Positions 37,371 to 46,404 of a stretch of 64,000 nucleotides of DNA are shown one piece after another. This stretch comes from Chloroflexus sp. Y-396-1 (GTDB lineage Bacteria; Chloroflexota; Chloroflexia; Chloroflexales; Chloroflexaceae). The DNA lies in NCBI RefSeq assembly GCF_000516515.1, contig NZ_KI911784.1, positions 2,450,881 to 2,514,880 of the forward strand, in the 5' to 3' direction. The notes under the pieces are model-generated. The model ran no database searches, was not told where the DNA came from, and saw only the letters and a list, made by a program, of their open reading frames with translations. Made by a program: the position numbers and the translations under genes. The stretch's first letter is position 1; every line of letters starts with the position of its first letter.

Positions 37371-37895
37371 ATGAGCGTTTACTGGATTCGCTTTCATGGT
37401 GATAGTGCGGCTGATGCTATCAAAGCCATTGCCGATGCTTTGAAGCGAAATGAACAAGGCGATGCACCTGATAAGGAATGCAGCGATAGCGTTGCGGAAT
37501 CAGAGGCGCTAACCGCTAATGATACATACTTGCAATCTAACCTGCAAACAATGCATGAAACCTGGTCTATTGACCCGTTGCGGGCAGAACCACCGACCGA
37601 CAAACGACTAATAAGTCGCTTGCGTGTGCATGTTCAGCATGCAATTCGTCGACTGACTCGCTGGTATTTCTTCTCGCCATGGATGCAAACGAATGAGTTC
37701 CATGCATCGGTGGTAAGGATTATTGATGTTCTCCTCACCCGACAACAACAGTTGCAACAACAAATAAACGACTATCACTACCGTCTGCAAGCGGCTGAGC
37801 AGCAGATTCATACCCTACGCAATGAATTAGCCATAACTCATCAATATCTAATGGAACTGAAGCAATATTTGGTGAATCAAACCATATCGAAATAA
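37371..37895 (+). CDS. Small coiled-coil protein paired with a GT4 glycosyltransferase
   Basis: A 174-residue protein with no enzyme motif. The middle holds an Arg/Trp-rich amphipathic segment ('AIRRLTRWYFFSPWMQ') and an 'EFHASVVRIIDVLL' helix. The end is a Gln-rich coiled coil ('QQQLQQQINDYHYRLQAAE'). The same arrangement occurs in the protein at 46021 and in the tail of the GT at 32323. The gene is followed 6 bases later by a GT4, so it may anchor or oligomerise that enzyme. ATG 37371 has GAGGG just upstream; an in-frame ATG at 37353 lacks one. Confidence 0.65.
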   Translation: MSVYWIRFHGDSAADAIKAIADALKRNEQGDAPDKECSDSVAESEALTANDTYLQSNLQTMHETWSIDPLRAEPPTDKRLISRLRVHVQHAIRRLTRWYFFSPWMQTNEFHASVVRIIDVLLTRQQQLQQQINDYHYRLQAAEQQIHTLRNELAITHQYLMELKQYLVNQTISK

Positions 37896-37901
37896 GAAAA
37901 T

Positions 37902-38987
37902 ATGTCTGTGAGCAATAGTTTGCGTGTCGTCTGGCAGTCGCGATGGGGACTACCAATTGGCTACTCAGTTAGTTCGGAAGAGCTCGCGCTTCAGCTTGAC
38001 CAAATGGGGGTTGATTTGTTTCATCGTCCGACACCGTGGCACATGCCAGCAAATATTACCCATCCGCGACTACGGGAGATTTCGGCGCGTCCGGTTCCTG
38101 ACGGGATACCGCAGATAAGCTACGATCAGGCAGACTTGTTTTATCTTGATCATCGTGGCTATCGCATTGGCTACACGATGCTTGAAGTAAATGGATTACC
38201 TGGTGATTGGGTAGCAGCATGCAATCGGATGGATGAAATCTGGACACCAAGCCACTGGGGCGTTGAAACGTTTGCAGATGCTGGTGTGATTCGTCCTTTG
38301 TACGCGATGCCACTTGGCTATGATCCAACCCACTTCCATCCGCACGTGCCAGCTTACCAGATTGGGAATCGCTTCACATTTCTTTCGGTCTTTGAGTGGG
38401 GAGAGCGAAAAGCACCAGAGCTTCTGCTGCGTGCATACGTAAGTGCATTTAGTAAACACGATGATGTGCTTTTGATTTTACGAATCAATAATTTTGATAC
38501 CTCCATCAGTGTTTCCAGTCAAATTGCGAACTTGAAGTTACCAGAAGATGGCCCAGTTATTGCCATCCTCTACAATCAATACCTGTCACGTTCACAACTG
38601 GCCTCTCTATACCGCAGCGCTGACTGCTTTGTACTGGCAAGTCGTGGTGAGGGTTGGGGTTTGCCCATTTTAGAAGCAATGGCCTGTGGTGTAGCAGTCA
38701 TTGCTACAAACTGGAGTGCGCAGACAGAATTTCTTCATTCAGGCGTTGGCTATCCACTACGAGTGCGTGCCATGATCCCAGCAAAGGCGAAGTGTCCTTA
38801 CTATGTTGGCTGGTCGTGGGCCGAACCTGATTTGGATCATCTCATTTACCTGATGCGATACGTCTACGAACATCCTGATGAGGCAAGGGCAATTGGCGCC
38901 GCAGCAGCAGCAGAAGTCGCCCAGCGTTGGACGTGGAACCATGCCGCACAACGGATTCGACAACGGCTGGCGGAGATTGCTGGATAA
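37902..38987 (+). CDS. GT4 glycosyltransferase (paralogue of the 1016-residue protein's C-terminus)
   Basis: A 361-residue GT-B enzyme. Motifs shared with the GT4 part of the 34185 protein and with the 46401 protein are 'GYRIGYTMLEVNGLPGDWV', 'FLSVFEWGERKAPELLLRAY', 'LYRSADCFVLASRGEGWGLP' and 'EAMACGVAVIATNW'. The Glu-x7-Glu donor-binding signature is in 'EGWGLPILEAMACG'. It follows the small coiled-coil gene with a 6-base gap and probably works with it. Donor and acceptor are unknown. Confidence 0.87.
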   Translation: MSVSNSLRVVWQSRWGLPIGYSVSSEELALQLDQMGVDLFHRPTPWHMPANITHPRLREISARPVPDGIPQISYDQADLFYLDHRGYRIGYTMLEVNGLPGDWVAACNRMDEIWTPSHWGVETFADAGVIRPLYAMPLGYDPTHFHPHVPAYQIGNRFTFLSVFEWGERKAPELLLRAYVSAFSKHDDVLLILRINNFDTSISVSSQIANLKLPEDGPVIAILYNQYLSRSQLASLYRSADCFVLASRGEGWGLPILEAMACGVAVIATNWSAQTEFLHSGVGYPLRVRAMIPAKAKCPYYVGWSWAEPDLDHLIYLMRYVYEHPDEARAIGAAAAAEVAQRWTWNHAAQRIRQRLAEIAG

Positions 38988-39967
38988 CACTTTCATCCTC
39001 TTTCGGATAAAGAAGGAACCGCTGACTTCTATTGCTACCGTTAATACCGATCATCCCTCCTGCATCGCCCTGACCCGCCATCACCCCTCCTATGGCACCG
39101 CGTACAATCTTTGCATCATCCCACCTTGAAACTCTAGGCTACATGAAACCATTATGTCCTTGATGGTGCTACACAGTCTGCATAAAGGCTCGTCATCCGA
39201 GTATGGCTTCGCATTCTGAGTAATTATATGCAGGATGCCGTCGTGGGGAACTTTTATCGATGTTAGGCTGGAACAACATGCGTCACCCTCAAGAAATACC
39301 GCTTAATGTCAATATAGATGTGCTGGCCGTCGTTTCTAAATACTGACATGATTCGGATGCTTCTTGTCCGTGCTATAGTCTTATCGTGCTACTACGTCGC
39401 TGCACGACGGACCGAAACCCGATTTGTTGCTTGCTGATGCACGGAACACTTTTCAAGACCTGATTCTGAAAGGTGAGTGATAGCTAACAATTTTCTATGT
39501 TATTTTATCTGTTTTCATTTTTTGTTTTCAAAGAATTATTCGATGCTAGATTTAATAACAAATAAATAAATTATTTTATTTATAATCGAAGTATTCAAGA
39601 GATCGGTATCACTGAATTAATTTACATGCTCTATGTTTACATTTTACTTATCTAATAGTAAGAAATCGTCATAATTTATTAATCCGACTTTAGACAAATC
39701 TTGCTAGAATATCATTGACAATGCTGTCAAAAATAGAAAGTGACAATGAATGTTTATGGTGAACTGAACTTTTATTTGTACCTGTGTACTTATATACGGA
39801 CAGACACCTTTTTAAATGTCCACTGCAAGACACAAGGGATTCTTAGAATAAGGGATGTAGCAGATCAAGTACTGAGGCTTTAAAATTTAAAAATAATACA
39901 AAATATTCTCAAAAGTAGGAAGAAAACTGGTTGGTCTAGCACAATCATACTTGGGAAGGTGTGTTCC
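38988..39967. other. Long AT-rich intergenic region before the FG-GAP genes
   Basis: About 980 bases without a supported gene. From about 39480 the sequence becomes markedly AT-rich, with runs such as AATAAATAAATAAATTATTTTATTTATAA near 39560-39590 (partly self-complementary). Such composition contrasts with the rest of the window and may reflect foreign origin or a complex promoter region. No transposase or RNA gene was recognised. Confidence 0.5.
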
Positions 39968-41989
39968 ATGGCATTCTTTCGTTTTCTCCTCATGTTCACG
40001 ATTATTGTGTTGGTTATCCCTGCGGTAGCTTTGGGCTACTATCAAAATCCGGTTCAGTCCCAGTCCGGTTTCACTCATTCCCAAAAGTTGCAGCCCGATG
40101 ACACTCTGGCCGGAAAGCAGCTTGATGGTGCCCGCATTATTCGTAGTTCACCAGTCGTTGGAGACCTCGACGGTAATCCAAGTAACGGTCTTGAGATCGT
40201 GATAGGAGATCGCAATGGAAAACTTTTTGCATTGCGTAACAATGGTCAGATAATCTGGACAACTCAAGTAGCAAATTGCAGTATTACAGGTGATGACAGT
40301 TTGTTAAATGGTGCACCTGCATTATTTGATCTCAATTCAAACCTGCCGGGTCTCGAAGTAATTATCGGGTATGGTAAAGTGACAGCCGACCTAAACTGTC
40401 CAGGTGGAGTTCGCGCATACTCCGCTTCCGGTCAACCACTGTGGAACTACCAGATTCCGATCAGCCCTATCAGTAAACAATCAGGTGTTTTTAACACACC
40501 ATCAGTGACAGATGTAGATGGCAGTGGCGATATTATTATTGTGGCTGGCTCAGCCGATCTTTACCTCCATGTGCTGAATAAAGATGGAACGCTACGCTGG
40601 AAGTACTTCGCAATGGACACGATCTGGTCGTCACCTGCATTGGCCGACGTGAACGGTGATGGACGCAAGGATATTATAATCGGCACTGACTTTACTCCTG
40701 GTATGGTATGTCGTCCTAATGCAGCCGATTCTTATTATGAAGCTGCAAGAGGCTTCCTCTACGCCTTTCCTGCCAATCCTACCTTCATCGCTGATCCCAT
40801 CTGTGCGAAAGATGGCGGGAAGATCATAGGTTTTGGCAAAGGATTCTTGTGGGCTATCCGTTTCGACCAGTCAATCTATTCATCACCAGCACTTGCTGAT
40901 CTGGACGATGATGGAACGATCGAAGTAATTGTCGGTAGTAGCTGTGTCTACGGTGGTACTCCCAAGCCAGGCCGATGGGTTAAAATTTTTAATGCAACGA
41001 ACGGTACCGAGAAAATTACCCTTAACGCACCAGAATGTGTTGCCTCATCACCAGCGGTCGGTGATATCAATGGTGATGGCAGTCCAGAAATTGTAGTAAC
41101 AGTTGCCTCTGGCGGTTCGAGTAATCCTTTAGTGCCAACACCACCAACTGGTGGTCGCATAGTTGCCTGGCGTTTTGATCATCCTGAACCCATCTGGAAT
41201 GTGATAGCACGCAGTGCTACTCAAGAACAAACTGATATGTCCGAGGCGTTCAATAATCCCTTAATCGCCGATATTGATGGTAACGGTTCTCACGAGGTGA
41301 TCGTCATTGTACAAAATTCGGTCATGATCTACGATGGTGATGGCCAAGAACTGACACCTTCCTGTCCGACTAGCGGACCCGAAGCTCAGGCCTGTCAAAG
41401 TCGGAAGTCAATGTTTATGTGGATGCCTATCCGAAATACTCCAGCAATTGCTGATATAGACAATGATGGTAAGCTAGAAATCGTTGTTGGTGGTTCGCAT
41501 AGCGGTGCTCAAAGTAGTGCATTTGTGTACGCATGGCGTGATCTTGATCAGGCCATTACCAGTGCAAATGGACCATATCAGCCTTACAGTGCACCCTGGC
41601 CACAATTCCAGCGTAATCCTGAACACAATGGTCTATTCCTTATGCGGAAGATAAGACCAAGTGTGAGAAGCATAGCGGTCCTGCTAGAACCAAACCAAAT
41701 TCGACAATACGTTATCGATATTCAGTCGAATGATGGTTCACCAATCAACGTTGCTATTGCAGAGAATGATGTGCATAACCTGATCCAACTCAGTCATAGT
41801 AACATATTTATTAATTCAACCACTAAATATCCATTGACAGCTACTATTGACACCATGAACAAGCCTATTGGGATCTATAGTGCGAATATCATCTTGAGTG
41901 GTAACCATGTCCCCACAGTTGAGGTTTCCGTAACTGTACAAATAGTATTTGAAGTATACGAAACATTTATGCCGATGGTTCTACGATAA
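39968..41989 (+). CDS. Secreted FG-GAP/VCBS-repeat propeller protein, copy 1
   Basis: The 673-residue protein starts with a signal peptide ('FFRFLLMFTIIVLVIPAVALG', cut before YYQNP). About residues 50-560 hold repeated 'D-x-D-G-x-x-x-x-E-(I/V)-(I/V)' blades such as 'DINGDGSPEIVV', 'DLDDDGTIEVIVG' and 'DVNGDGRKDIIIG'. These are FG-GAP/integrin-like blades binding Ca through Asp-rich loops and building a beta-propeller. An Ig-like domain follows (about 570-665), and the chain ends 'YETFMPMVLR'. Its neighbour at 42555 is a close paralogue. Located outside the cell, it may bind or display surface glycan. ATG 39968 was chosen because it gives the signal peptide directly. Confidence 0.82.
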   Translation: MAFFRFLLMFTIIVLVIPAVALGYYQNPVQSQSGFTHSQKLQPDDTLAGKQLDGARIIRSSPVVGDLDGNPSNGLEIVIGDRNGKLFALRNNGQIIWTTQVANCSITGDDSLLNGAPALFDLNSNLPGLEVIIGYGKVTADLNCPGGVRAYSASGQPLWNYQIPISPISKQSGVFNTPSVTDVDGSGDIIIVAGSADLYLHVLNKDGTLRWKYFAMDTIWSSPALADVNGDGRKDIIIGTDFTPGMVCRPNAADSYYEAARGFLYAFPANPTFIADPICAKDGGKIIGFGKGFLWAIRFDQSIYSSPALADLDDDGTIEVIVGSSCVYGGTPKPGRWVKIFNATNGTEKITLNAPECVASSPAVGDINGDGSPEIVVTVASGGSSNPLVPTPPTGGRIVAWRFDHPEPIWNVIARSATQEQTDMSEAFNNPLIADIDGNGSHEVIVIVQNSVMIYDGDGQELTPSCPTSGPEAQACQSRKSMFMWMPIRNTPAIADIDNDGKLEIVVGGSHSGAQSSAFVYAWRDLDQAITSANGPYQPYSAPWPQFQRNPEHNGLFLMRKIRPSVRSIAVLLEPNQIRQYVIDIQSNDGSPINVAIAENDVHNLIQLSHSNIFINSTTKYPLTATIDTMNKPIGIYSANIILSGNHVPTVEVSVTVQIVFEVYETFMPMVLR

Positions 41990-42554
41990 TAACTAAAAAA
42001 GAATTGTTTATCGATCAGCTCTTTGCTTCAAACTATGCAAATAAAGTGACTTTACAACTACAAGATAAAGTCACTGTAAAATGATTTCAGAATTGTCTCG
42101 ATAATCCAAACAGCACATAGCTGTATATAAGCGGTGCTCAGTACCTTATTCTGTTTTCATAGTAGACATCCTGTCCTACTAATTCTGCTGAATTATACTT
42201 AAACTTTAATTTTGATCATATTTGGCGACCCTTTCACCACGGGTATAGCATTCGCTTACAACTTTCTCCCTGGTACAACGCTGTCATGATGGCCATTCAT
42301 CTCTGTTTTCTTTGATCTGAAGAATGTTTATAGAATGGTTATAAAAAATGTTAAATTACTGGTAAGAGAGTATGGCTTCTCTTCCTCTCCTTACCTGCTT
42401 ACATTTAGGATTGGAAATTTCTCGATAATACTATCTGTGCTAACAGAGGTAGTACCATGCATGATCAGTACTGATTGGTGATAGACTTGTCTTCATAGCT
42501 ATGCTTAAATCATGCATAGATAGCGATATCACATTACACTACTGGAGCGTAACC
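41990..42554. other. AT-rich gap between the FG-GAP paralogues
   Basis: About 565 bases with no supported gene. It holds one hairpin after the first gene and presumably the promoter of the second. The length and AT content suggest independent regulation of the two copies. Confidence 0.45.
42045..42075 (+). terminator. Hairpin after FG-GAP copy 1
   Basis: AGTGACTTTA and TAAAGTCACT form perfect 10-base arms around an 11-base loop, 56 bases after the stop codon. No T-tract follows, so it may terminate weakly or protect the 3' end. Confidence 0.45.
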
Positions 42555-44645
42555 ATGAAGCGTGTCATCGTTCTCCTTTCAATCATGTTGGGCTTATGCG
42601 TTGGGTCAAGTGTCGTATTTGCGTATTATCAAAATCCGTTCAATTCACAACCCGGTTTTACGCACGATGTCAAGCTGCAAGGCGACGATACGTTAGCTGG
42701 AAAGATGCTTGATGGTACTCACATCTTTCGCAGTTCTCCTGTGGTTGGTGATCTTGACGGAAATCCGGGCAATGGACTTGAGATCGTGGTCGGTGATCGT
42801 AATGGCAAACTGTTCGCCTTGCGTAACAACGGTGTGATATTGTGGACGACTCAAGTTGCTACATGCTCAATTACAGCCGATGAAAGTGTGCTCAACGGTG
42901 CTCCTTCCCTATATGATCTCAGACCAGATTTGCCTGGTCTCGAGGTAATTATTGGATACGGTAAAGTGCATATTGATCGACAATGTCCTGGAGGTGTGGC
43001 AGCGTATTCATCTACCGGTCAACTGCTGTGGCGATATAGCATTCCACCAAGTCCAATTAATGGTGCTTCATCAGTTTTTTCAACTCCTTCAGTTACCGAT
43101 GTCGATGGGAATGGTGACATTATCATCGCGTTTGGCTCAGCTGATCTCTTCTTACACGTCTTGAACAAAGACGGATCATTGCGCTGGAAGTACTTCGCAA
43201 TGGATACAATCTGGTCATCGCCAGCGTTTGCTGACGTTGATGGGGATGGACGTAAAGACATCATTGTTGGTACCGATTTTACTCCAGGACGGGTGTGCGA
43301 TCCAAATAATATTACACCCTTCCCAGAGACGAACTCTTATTTCGAGACAGCGAAGGGTTTTCTCTACGCTTTTCCGGCTAACCCTACCTTTAGAGCTGAT
43401 CCGATCTACTGCGCACGAGATGGCGGGAAAGTTATTGGTTTTGGCAAGGGCTTCCTGTGGGCGGTTCGCTTCGATCAGGCCATATATTCGTCGCCAGCAA
43501 TTGCTGATCTCGATAATGATGGCAATCCTGAAGTAATTGTCGGTAGTGGCTGTTTCTACGGCGGCGATCCCAAGCCTGGCAAATGGGTAAAAATCTTTGA
43601 CCTGGCTTCTGGTCGAGAAGAAATGACGCTCAATGCACCAGAGTGTGTTGCTTCCTCACCGGCTATCGGCGATTTGAATGGTGATGGATATCTGGACATT
43701 GTAGCAACAGTTGCCTCTGGTGGTTCGGCGAATCCTCCAGTTAGTACACCACCAACCGGTGGGCAGATTGTCGCCTGGCAATACAACAACCCGGTCCCGC
43801 TCTGGATCACTCCCGCCTTTAGTGCAACTCAGGAAGGCGCCGATATGTCGGAGACCTTCAATAATCCACTTATCGCAGACGTAGATGGTAACGGATCACT
43901 TGAAGTAATTGCAGTTGTTCAAAATAGCGTGATGGTGTATGAAGGTCGCGATGGCAAGCCTCTAACACCAGTATGCCCACCTGGAGGGCCGATTGCAAAT
44001 ACGTGTCGGGTAATGGGAACAAAGGCCATGTTCATGTGGATGCCCATTCGTAATACGCCAGCAATTGCCGATATTGATAATGATGGCAAACTCGAAATTG
44101 TAGCGGCCGGATCACACACGAGTGCAGATCAACCTTCTACGAAAAATCGGGCATTTATCTATGTCTGGCGCGATCTTGAACAAGGTGTTTACAGTGAACG
44201 TGGACCATATCAACCATATAGTGCACCATGGCCTCAGTTCCAGCGTGATGCTGCGCATAGTGGTGCAATGATTGCACGAAAAATTCGGGTGAGCGTTCCT
44301 CAAATCAATACTCTATCTGAGGCAGATGAGGTAACAACCTTTACGATACCGTTGCGTTCCAATGATGGAACACCTATCAATGTGAATGTTGAGGAAGATG
44401 ATCCAGACAATATCATTCAGATTGATACAAACAACCTTAGCTTGCGTGGTCATCTAGTGACAGCATCGCTCAGCTCATCGCAAAGTACCCTGACTGTTAC
44501 AGTAGATACACAAGGAAAGCAGCCTGGCAGCTACGGCGCTCGCATTATCTTACGCGGCGATAATGTGCCTGAAGTAACAATTCCCGTGACAGCCAGGGTT
44601 GTTGAACAGGTGTTTAGAACTCATATTCCGATAACGATACGATAG
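42555..44645 (+). CDS. Secreted FG-GAP/VCBS-repeat propeller protein, copy 2
   Basis: A 696-residue paralogue of the 39968 protein, alike from 'YYQNP' through the blades ('DVDGDGRKDIIVG', 'DLDNDGNPEVIVG', 'DLNGDGYLDIVA') to the Ig-like C-terminus and the final 'FRTHIPITIR'. The signal peptide is 'RVIVLLSIMLGLCVGSSVVFA'. ATG 42555 with GGAG eight bases upstream was chosen over the longer frame from 42501. It differs by short insertions, such as the Pro/Glu stretch near residue 255. It ends at a strong perfect hairpin. Confidence 0.84.
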   Translation: MKRVIVLLSIMLGLCVGSSVVFAYYQNPFNSQPGFTHDVKLQGDDTLAGKMLDGTHIFRSSPVVGDLDGNPGNGLEIVVGDRNGKLFALRNNGVILWTTQVATCSITADESVLNGAPSLYDLRPDLPGLEVIIGYGKVHIDRQCPGGVAAYSSTGQLLWRYSIPPSPINGASSVFSTPSVTDVDGNGDIIIAFGSADLFLHVLNKDGSLRWKYFAMDTIWSSPAFADVDGDGRKDIIVGTDFTPGRVCDPNNITPFPETNSYFETAKGFLYAFPANPTFRADPIYCARDGGKVIGFGKGFLWAVRFDQAIYSSPAIADLDNDGNPEVIVGSGCFYGGDPKPGKWVKIFDLASGREEMTLNAPECVASSPAIGDLNGDGYLDIVATVASGGSANPPVSTPPTGGQIVAWQYNNPVPLWITPAFSATQEGADMSETFNNPLIADVDGNGSLEVIAVVQNSVMVYEGRDGKPLTPVCPPGGPIANTCRVMGTKAMFMWMPIRNTPAIADIDNDGKLEIVAAGSHTSADQPSTKNRAFIYVWRDLEQGVYSERGPYQPYSAPWPQFQRDAAHSGAMIARKIRVSVPQINTLSEADEVTTFTIPLRSNDGTPINVNVEEDDPDNIIQIDTNNLSLRGHLVTASLSSSQSTLTVTVDTQGKQPGSYGARIILRGDNVPEVTIPVTARVVEQVFRTHIPITIR

Positions 44646-44664
44646 ACTCGCGCTATGTTCTACC

Positions 44665-44696
44665 GAGCCTTGCCAGATATTCATCTGGCAAGGCTC
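44665..44696 (+). terminator. Intrinsic terminator after FG-GAP copy 2
   Basis: Perfect 14-base arms GAGCCTTGCCAGAT and ATCTGGCAAGGCTC with an ATTC loop, 20 bases after the stop codon, followed by AACATATTTT. Confidence 0.75.
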
Positions 44697-44722
44697 AACA
44701 TATTTTAGACCCAGGAGTCGTT

Positions 44723-44728
44723 TATAAT
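44723..44728 (+). promoter_or_regulatory. -10 box for the epimerase gene
   Basis: Perfect TATAAT 21 bases before the ATG at 44750, right after the terminator of the preceding gene. No strong -35 is visible. Confidence 0.5.
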
Positions 44729-44749
44729 GTACTAGAGACATACAGCTTC

Positions 44750-45793
44750 ATGTCTGAATGTTCTATGAATGCTTCGACTCATCTCATCACCGGTGGCGCC
44801 GGTTTTATTGGTTGTAATTTGGCCGATTATCTTCTCGCTCGTGGCGAGCAGGTTACCATTGTCGATAACTTGAGCCGTCCGCGTACACCGCTCAATCTGG
44901 CCTGGCTGCAAGAACGGTATGGTAAACAGGTACGCTTCGTGCAGGCCGATATTCGCGATGCGGCTGCAATGCAGGCTGTGATCCCCGGCCATCGCGTGGT
45001 CTACCATCTCGCCGGTCAGGTGGCGGTGACGACATCAGTGCAGGATCCGCGGAGTGATTTTGAGATTAATGCCCTCGGAACGCTGAATGTTCTGGAAGCA
45101 GCTCGCTTGGCGCCAGAACCGCCAATCGTCTTTTTTGCTTCAACAAACAAGGTCTACGGAGGCATGGAAACGGTGGCGGTTGTAGAAGAGGCTACTCGTT
45201 ACCGCTACCGAGACATGCCTGCCGGAGTGCCTGAGCATCAGTTGCTCGATTTTCATTCGCCATACGGTTGTAGCAAAGGTGCCGCCGATCAATATGTGCG
45301 TGATTATGCCCGTATTTACGGTTTGAAGACGGTTGTTTTCCGCCAGTCATGCATCTACGGTCCGCGTCAGTTTGGCGTTGAAGATCAGGGCTGGGCGGCA
45401 CATTTTGCCATTGCTGCACTGCTTGGACGCCCGATTACGATCTATGGCGATGGGAAGCAGGTGCGCGATATGCTCTACGTCGATGATCTGATTGTCGCCT
45501 ATATGGCAGCACTTGAGCGGATCGATCACGTGAAAGGGCGGATTTACAATATCGGTGGTGGACCACAGAACGCACTGTCGATCTGGGCTGAGTTTGGACC
45601 GGTGTTGAGCCGTCTGGTCGGGCGCGAGATCACGGTACGTTACGGCGATTGGCGGCCCGGTGATCAGCCGGTGTATATTAGCGATATTACTCTGGCGAAG
45701 CAGGAGTTGGACTGGCAGCCTAGAGTTTCGGTCTATGAAGGGATTGAGCGGATGATAGGTTGGATCCGAGAACATCTCGATCTGTTCCGGTGA
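44750..45793 (+). CDS. NAD-dependent nucleotide-sugar epimerase (CDP-paratose 2-epimerase-like)
   Basis: A 347-residue extended SDR with 'ITGGAGFIGCNLADYLL' (GxxGxxG), the catalytic pair in 'SPYGCSKGAADQYV' (YxxxK), 'STNKVYGG' and 'RPGDQPVYISD'. The run 'ARYRYRDMPAGVPE-like' and 'FGVEDQGWAAHF' resembles CDP-paratose 2-epimerases (RfbE/Tyv) more than UDP-glucose 4-epimerases. If so it makes CDP-tyvelose for the surface glycan. An ATG at 44765 is an alternative start; neither has a good ribosome-binding site. Substrate assignment is an inference. Confidence 0.75.
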   Translation: MSECSMNASTHLITGGAGFIGCNLADYLLARGEQVTIVDNLSRPRTPLNLAWLQERYGKQVRFVQADIRDAAAMQAVIPGHRVVYHLAGQVAVTTSVQDPRSDFEINALGTLNVLEAARLAPEPPIVFFASTNKVYGGMETVAVVEEATRYRYRDMPAGVPEHQLLDFHSPYGCSKGAADQYVRDYARIYGLKTVVFRQSCIYGPRQFGVEDQGWAAHFAIAALLGRPITIYGDGKQVRDMLYVDDLIVAYMAALERIDHVKGRIYNIGGGPQNALSIWAEFGPVLSRLVGREITVRYGDWRPGDQPVYISDITLAKQELDWQPRVSVYEGIERMIGWIREHLDLFR

Positions 45794-45820
45794 GGAGGTA
45801 CGCCTCTCACCCTTCCCCAG

Positions 45821-45853
45821 CCACCGTCCTTTCCCACTCTGAGAGGACGGTGG
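45821..45853. repeat. Polypyrimidine hairpin element
   Basis: CCACCGTCCT pairs with AGGACGGTGG, flanked by CCCC and GGGG that extend the stem. It belongs in kind to the CCTTTCCCC-type elements at 5750, 19512 and 25716 and lies after the epimerase gene. Confidence 0.5.
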
Positions 45854-45965
45854 AGGGGTTGGTGCAATGACAAGGTTGTTGCTGGAACGTCTCCTGGCGG
45901 GGTAATGTGAGCGATCAGCGCTGACCCCTCCTTCACTGCTTCTATAAGGGAAGTGTCAAATGCGG

Positions 45966-45971
45966 TACAAT
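45966..45971 (+). promoter_or_regulatory. Putative -10 box for the second coiled-coil/GT4 pair
   Basis: TACAAT preceded by TGCGG, about 50 bases before the ATG at 46021, like other -10 boxes in the window. Confidence 0.4.
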
Positions 45972-46020
45972 GAGAAGCCGGAAAACATTTTCAGACCCTA
46001 TTTGAGAGATACGAAGTACT

Positions 46021-46404
46021 ATGTCTAATCAAGGCGTGGTCATAGTGCATCCACACGAAACAGAGTCAATCGCTGCTGCAATCGCACGTGCGTTAGATAC
46101 ACCGGTGTTTGATGCACGTCAGATAGCTACACTGAATGAGTTGCTAAGCCGGGATCCCTATCTTGCCGAACAGCTTGCTGCATTGCAGACGATCTGGGCG
46201 ATTACGCCGCCACCAGCAACATCGCCGCTTGCCAGGTTACGACGCTGGTTAGCCTGGCGATTGTGTGGCCCCGAATTAGCTCAGATTAACGCTACCCATG
46301 CAACAATGACTCGCATTATCGAGAGCCTGGTTGCCCACCTTGATGCCGAACGTACTGCCCGTCAGGTCCTCGGTGAACGGATTGAGGCGCTTGAACGATC
46401 ATGA
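46021..46404 (+). CDS. Small coiled-coil protein coupled to a GT4 glycosyltransferase (second copy)
   Basis: A 127-residue protein with no catalytic motif. Its central part, 'LARLRRWLAWRLCG' then 'THATMTRIIESLVAHL', matches the layout of the 37371 protein and the tail of the GT at 32323: an Arg/Trp amphipathic helix followed by a hydrophobic helix and a short coiled coil. The stop codon overlaps the start of the GT4 gene (ATGA), which supports joint function. I know of no assigned function; membrane tethering or oligomerisation of the transferase is my inference. Confidence 0.65.
   Translation: MSNQGVVIVHPHETESIAAAIARALDTPVFDARQIATLNELLSRDPYLAEQLAALQTIWAITPPPATSPLARLRRWLAWRLCGPELAQINATHATMTRIIESLVAHLDAERTARQVLGERIEALERS

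Noticed and set aside
38988-39967. Possible insertion sequence or origin in the AT-rich stretch
   Set aside because: No transposase frame, no paired inverted ends and no DnaA-box cluster could be seen.
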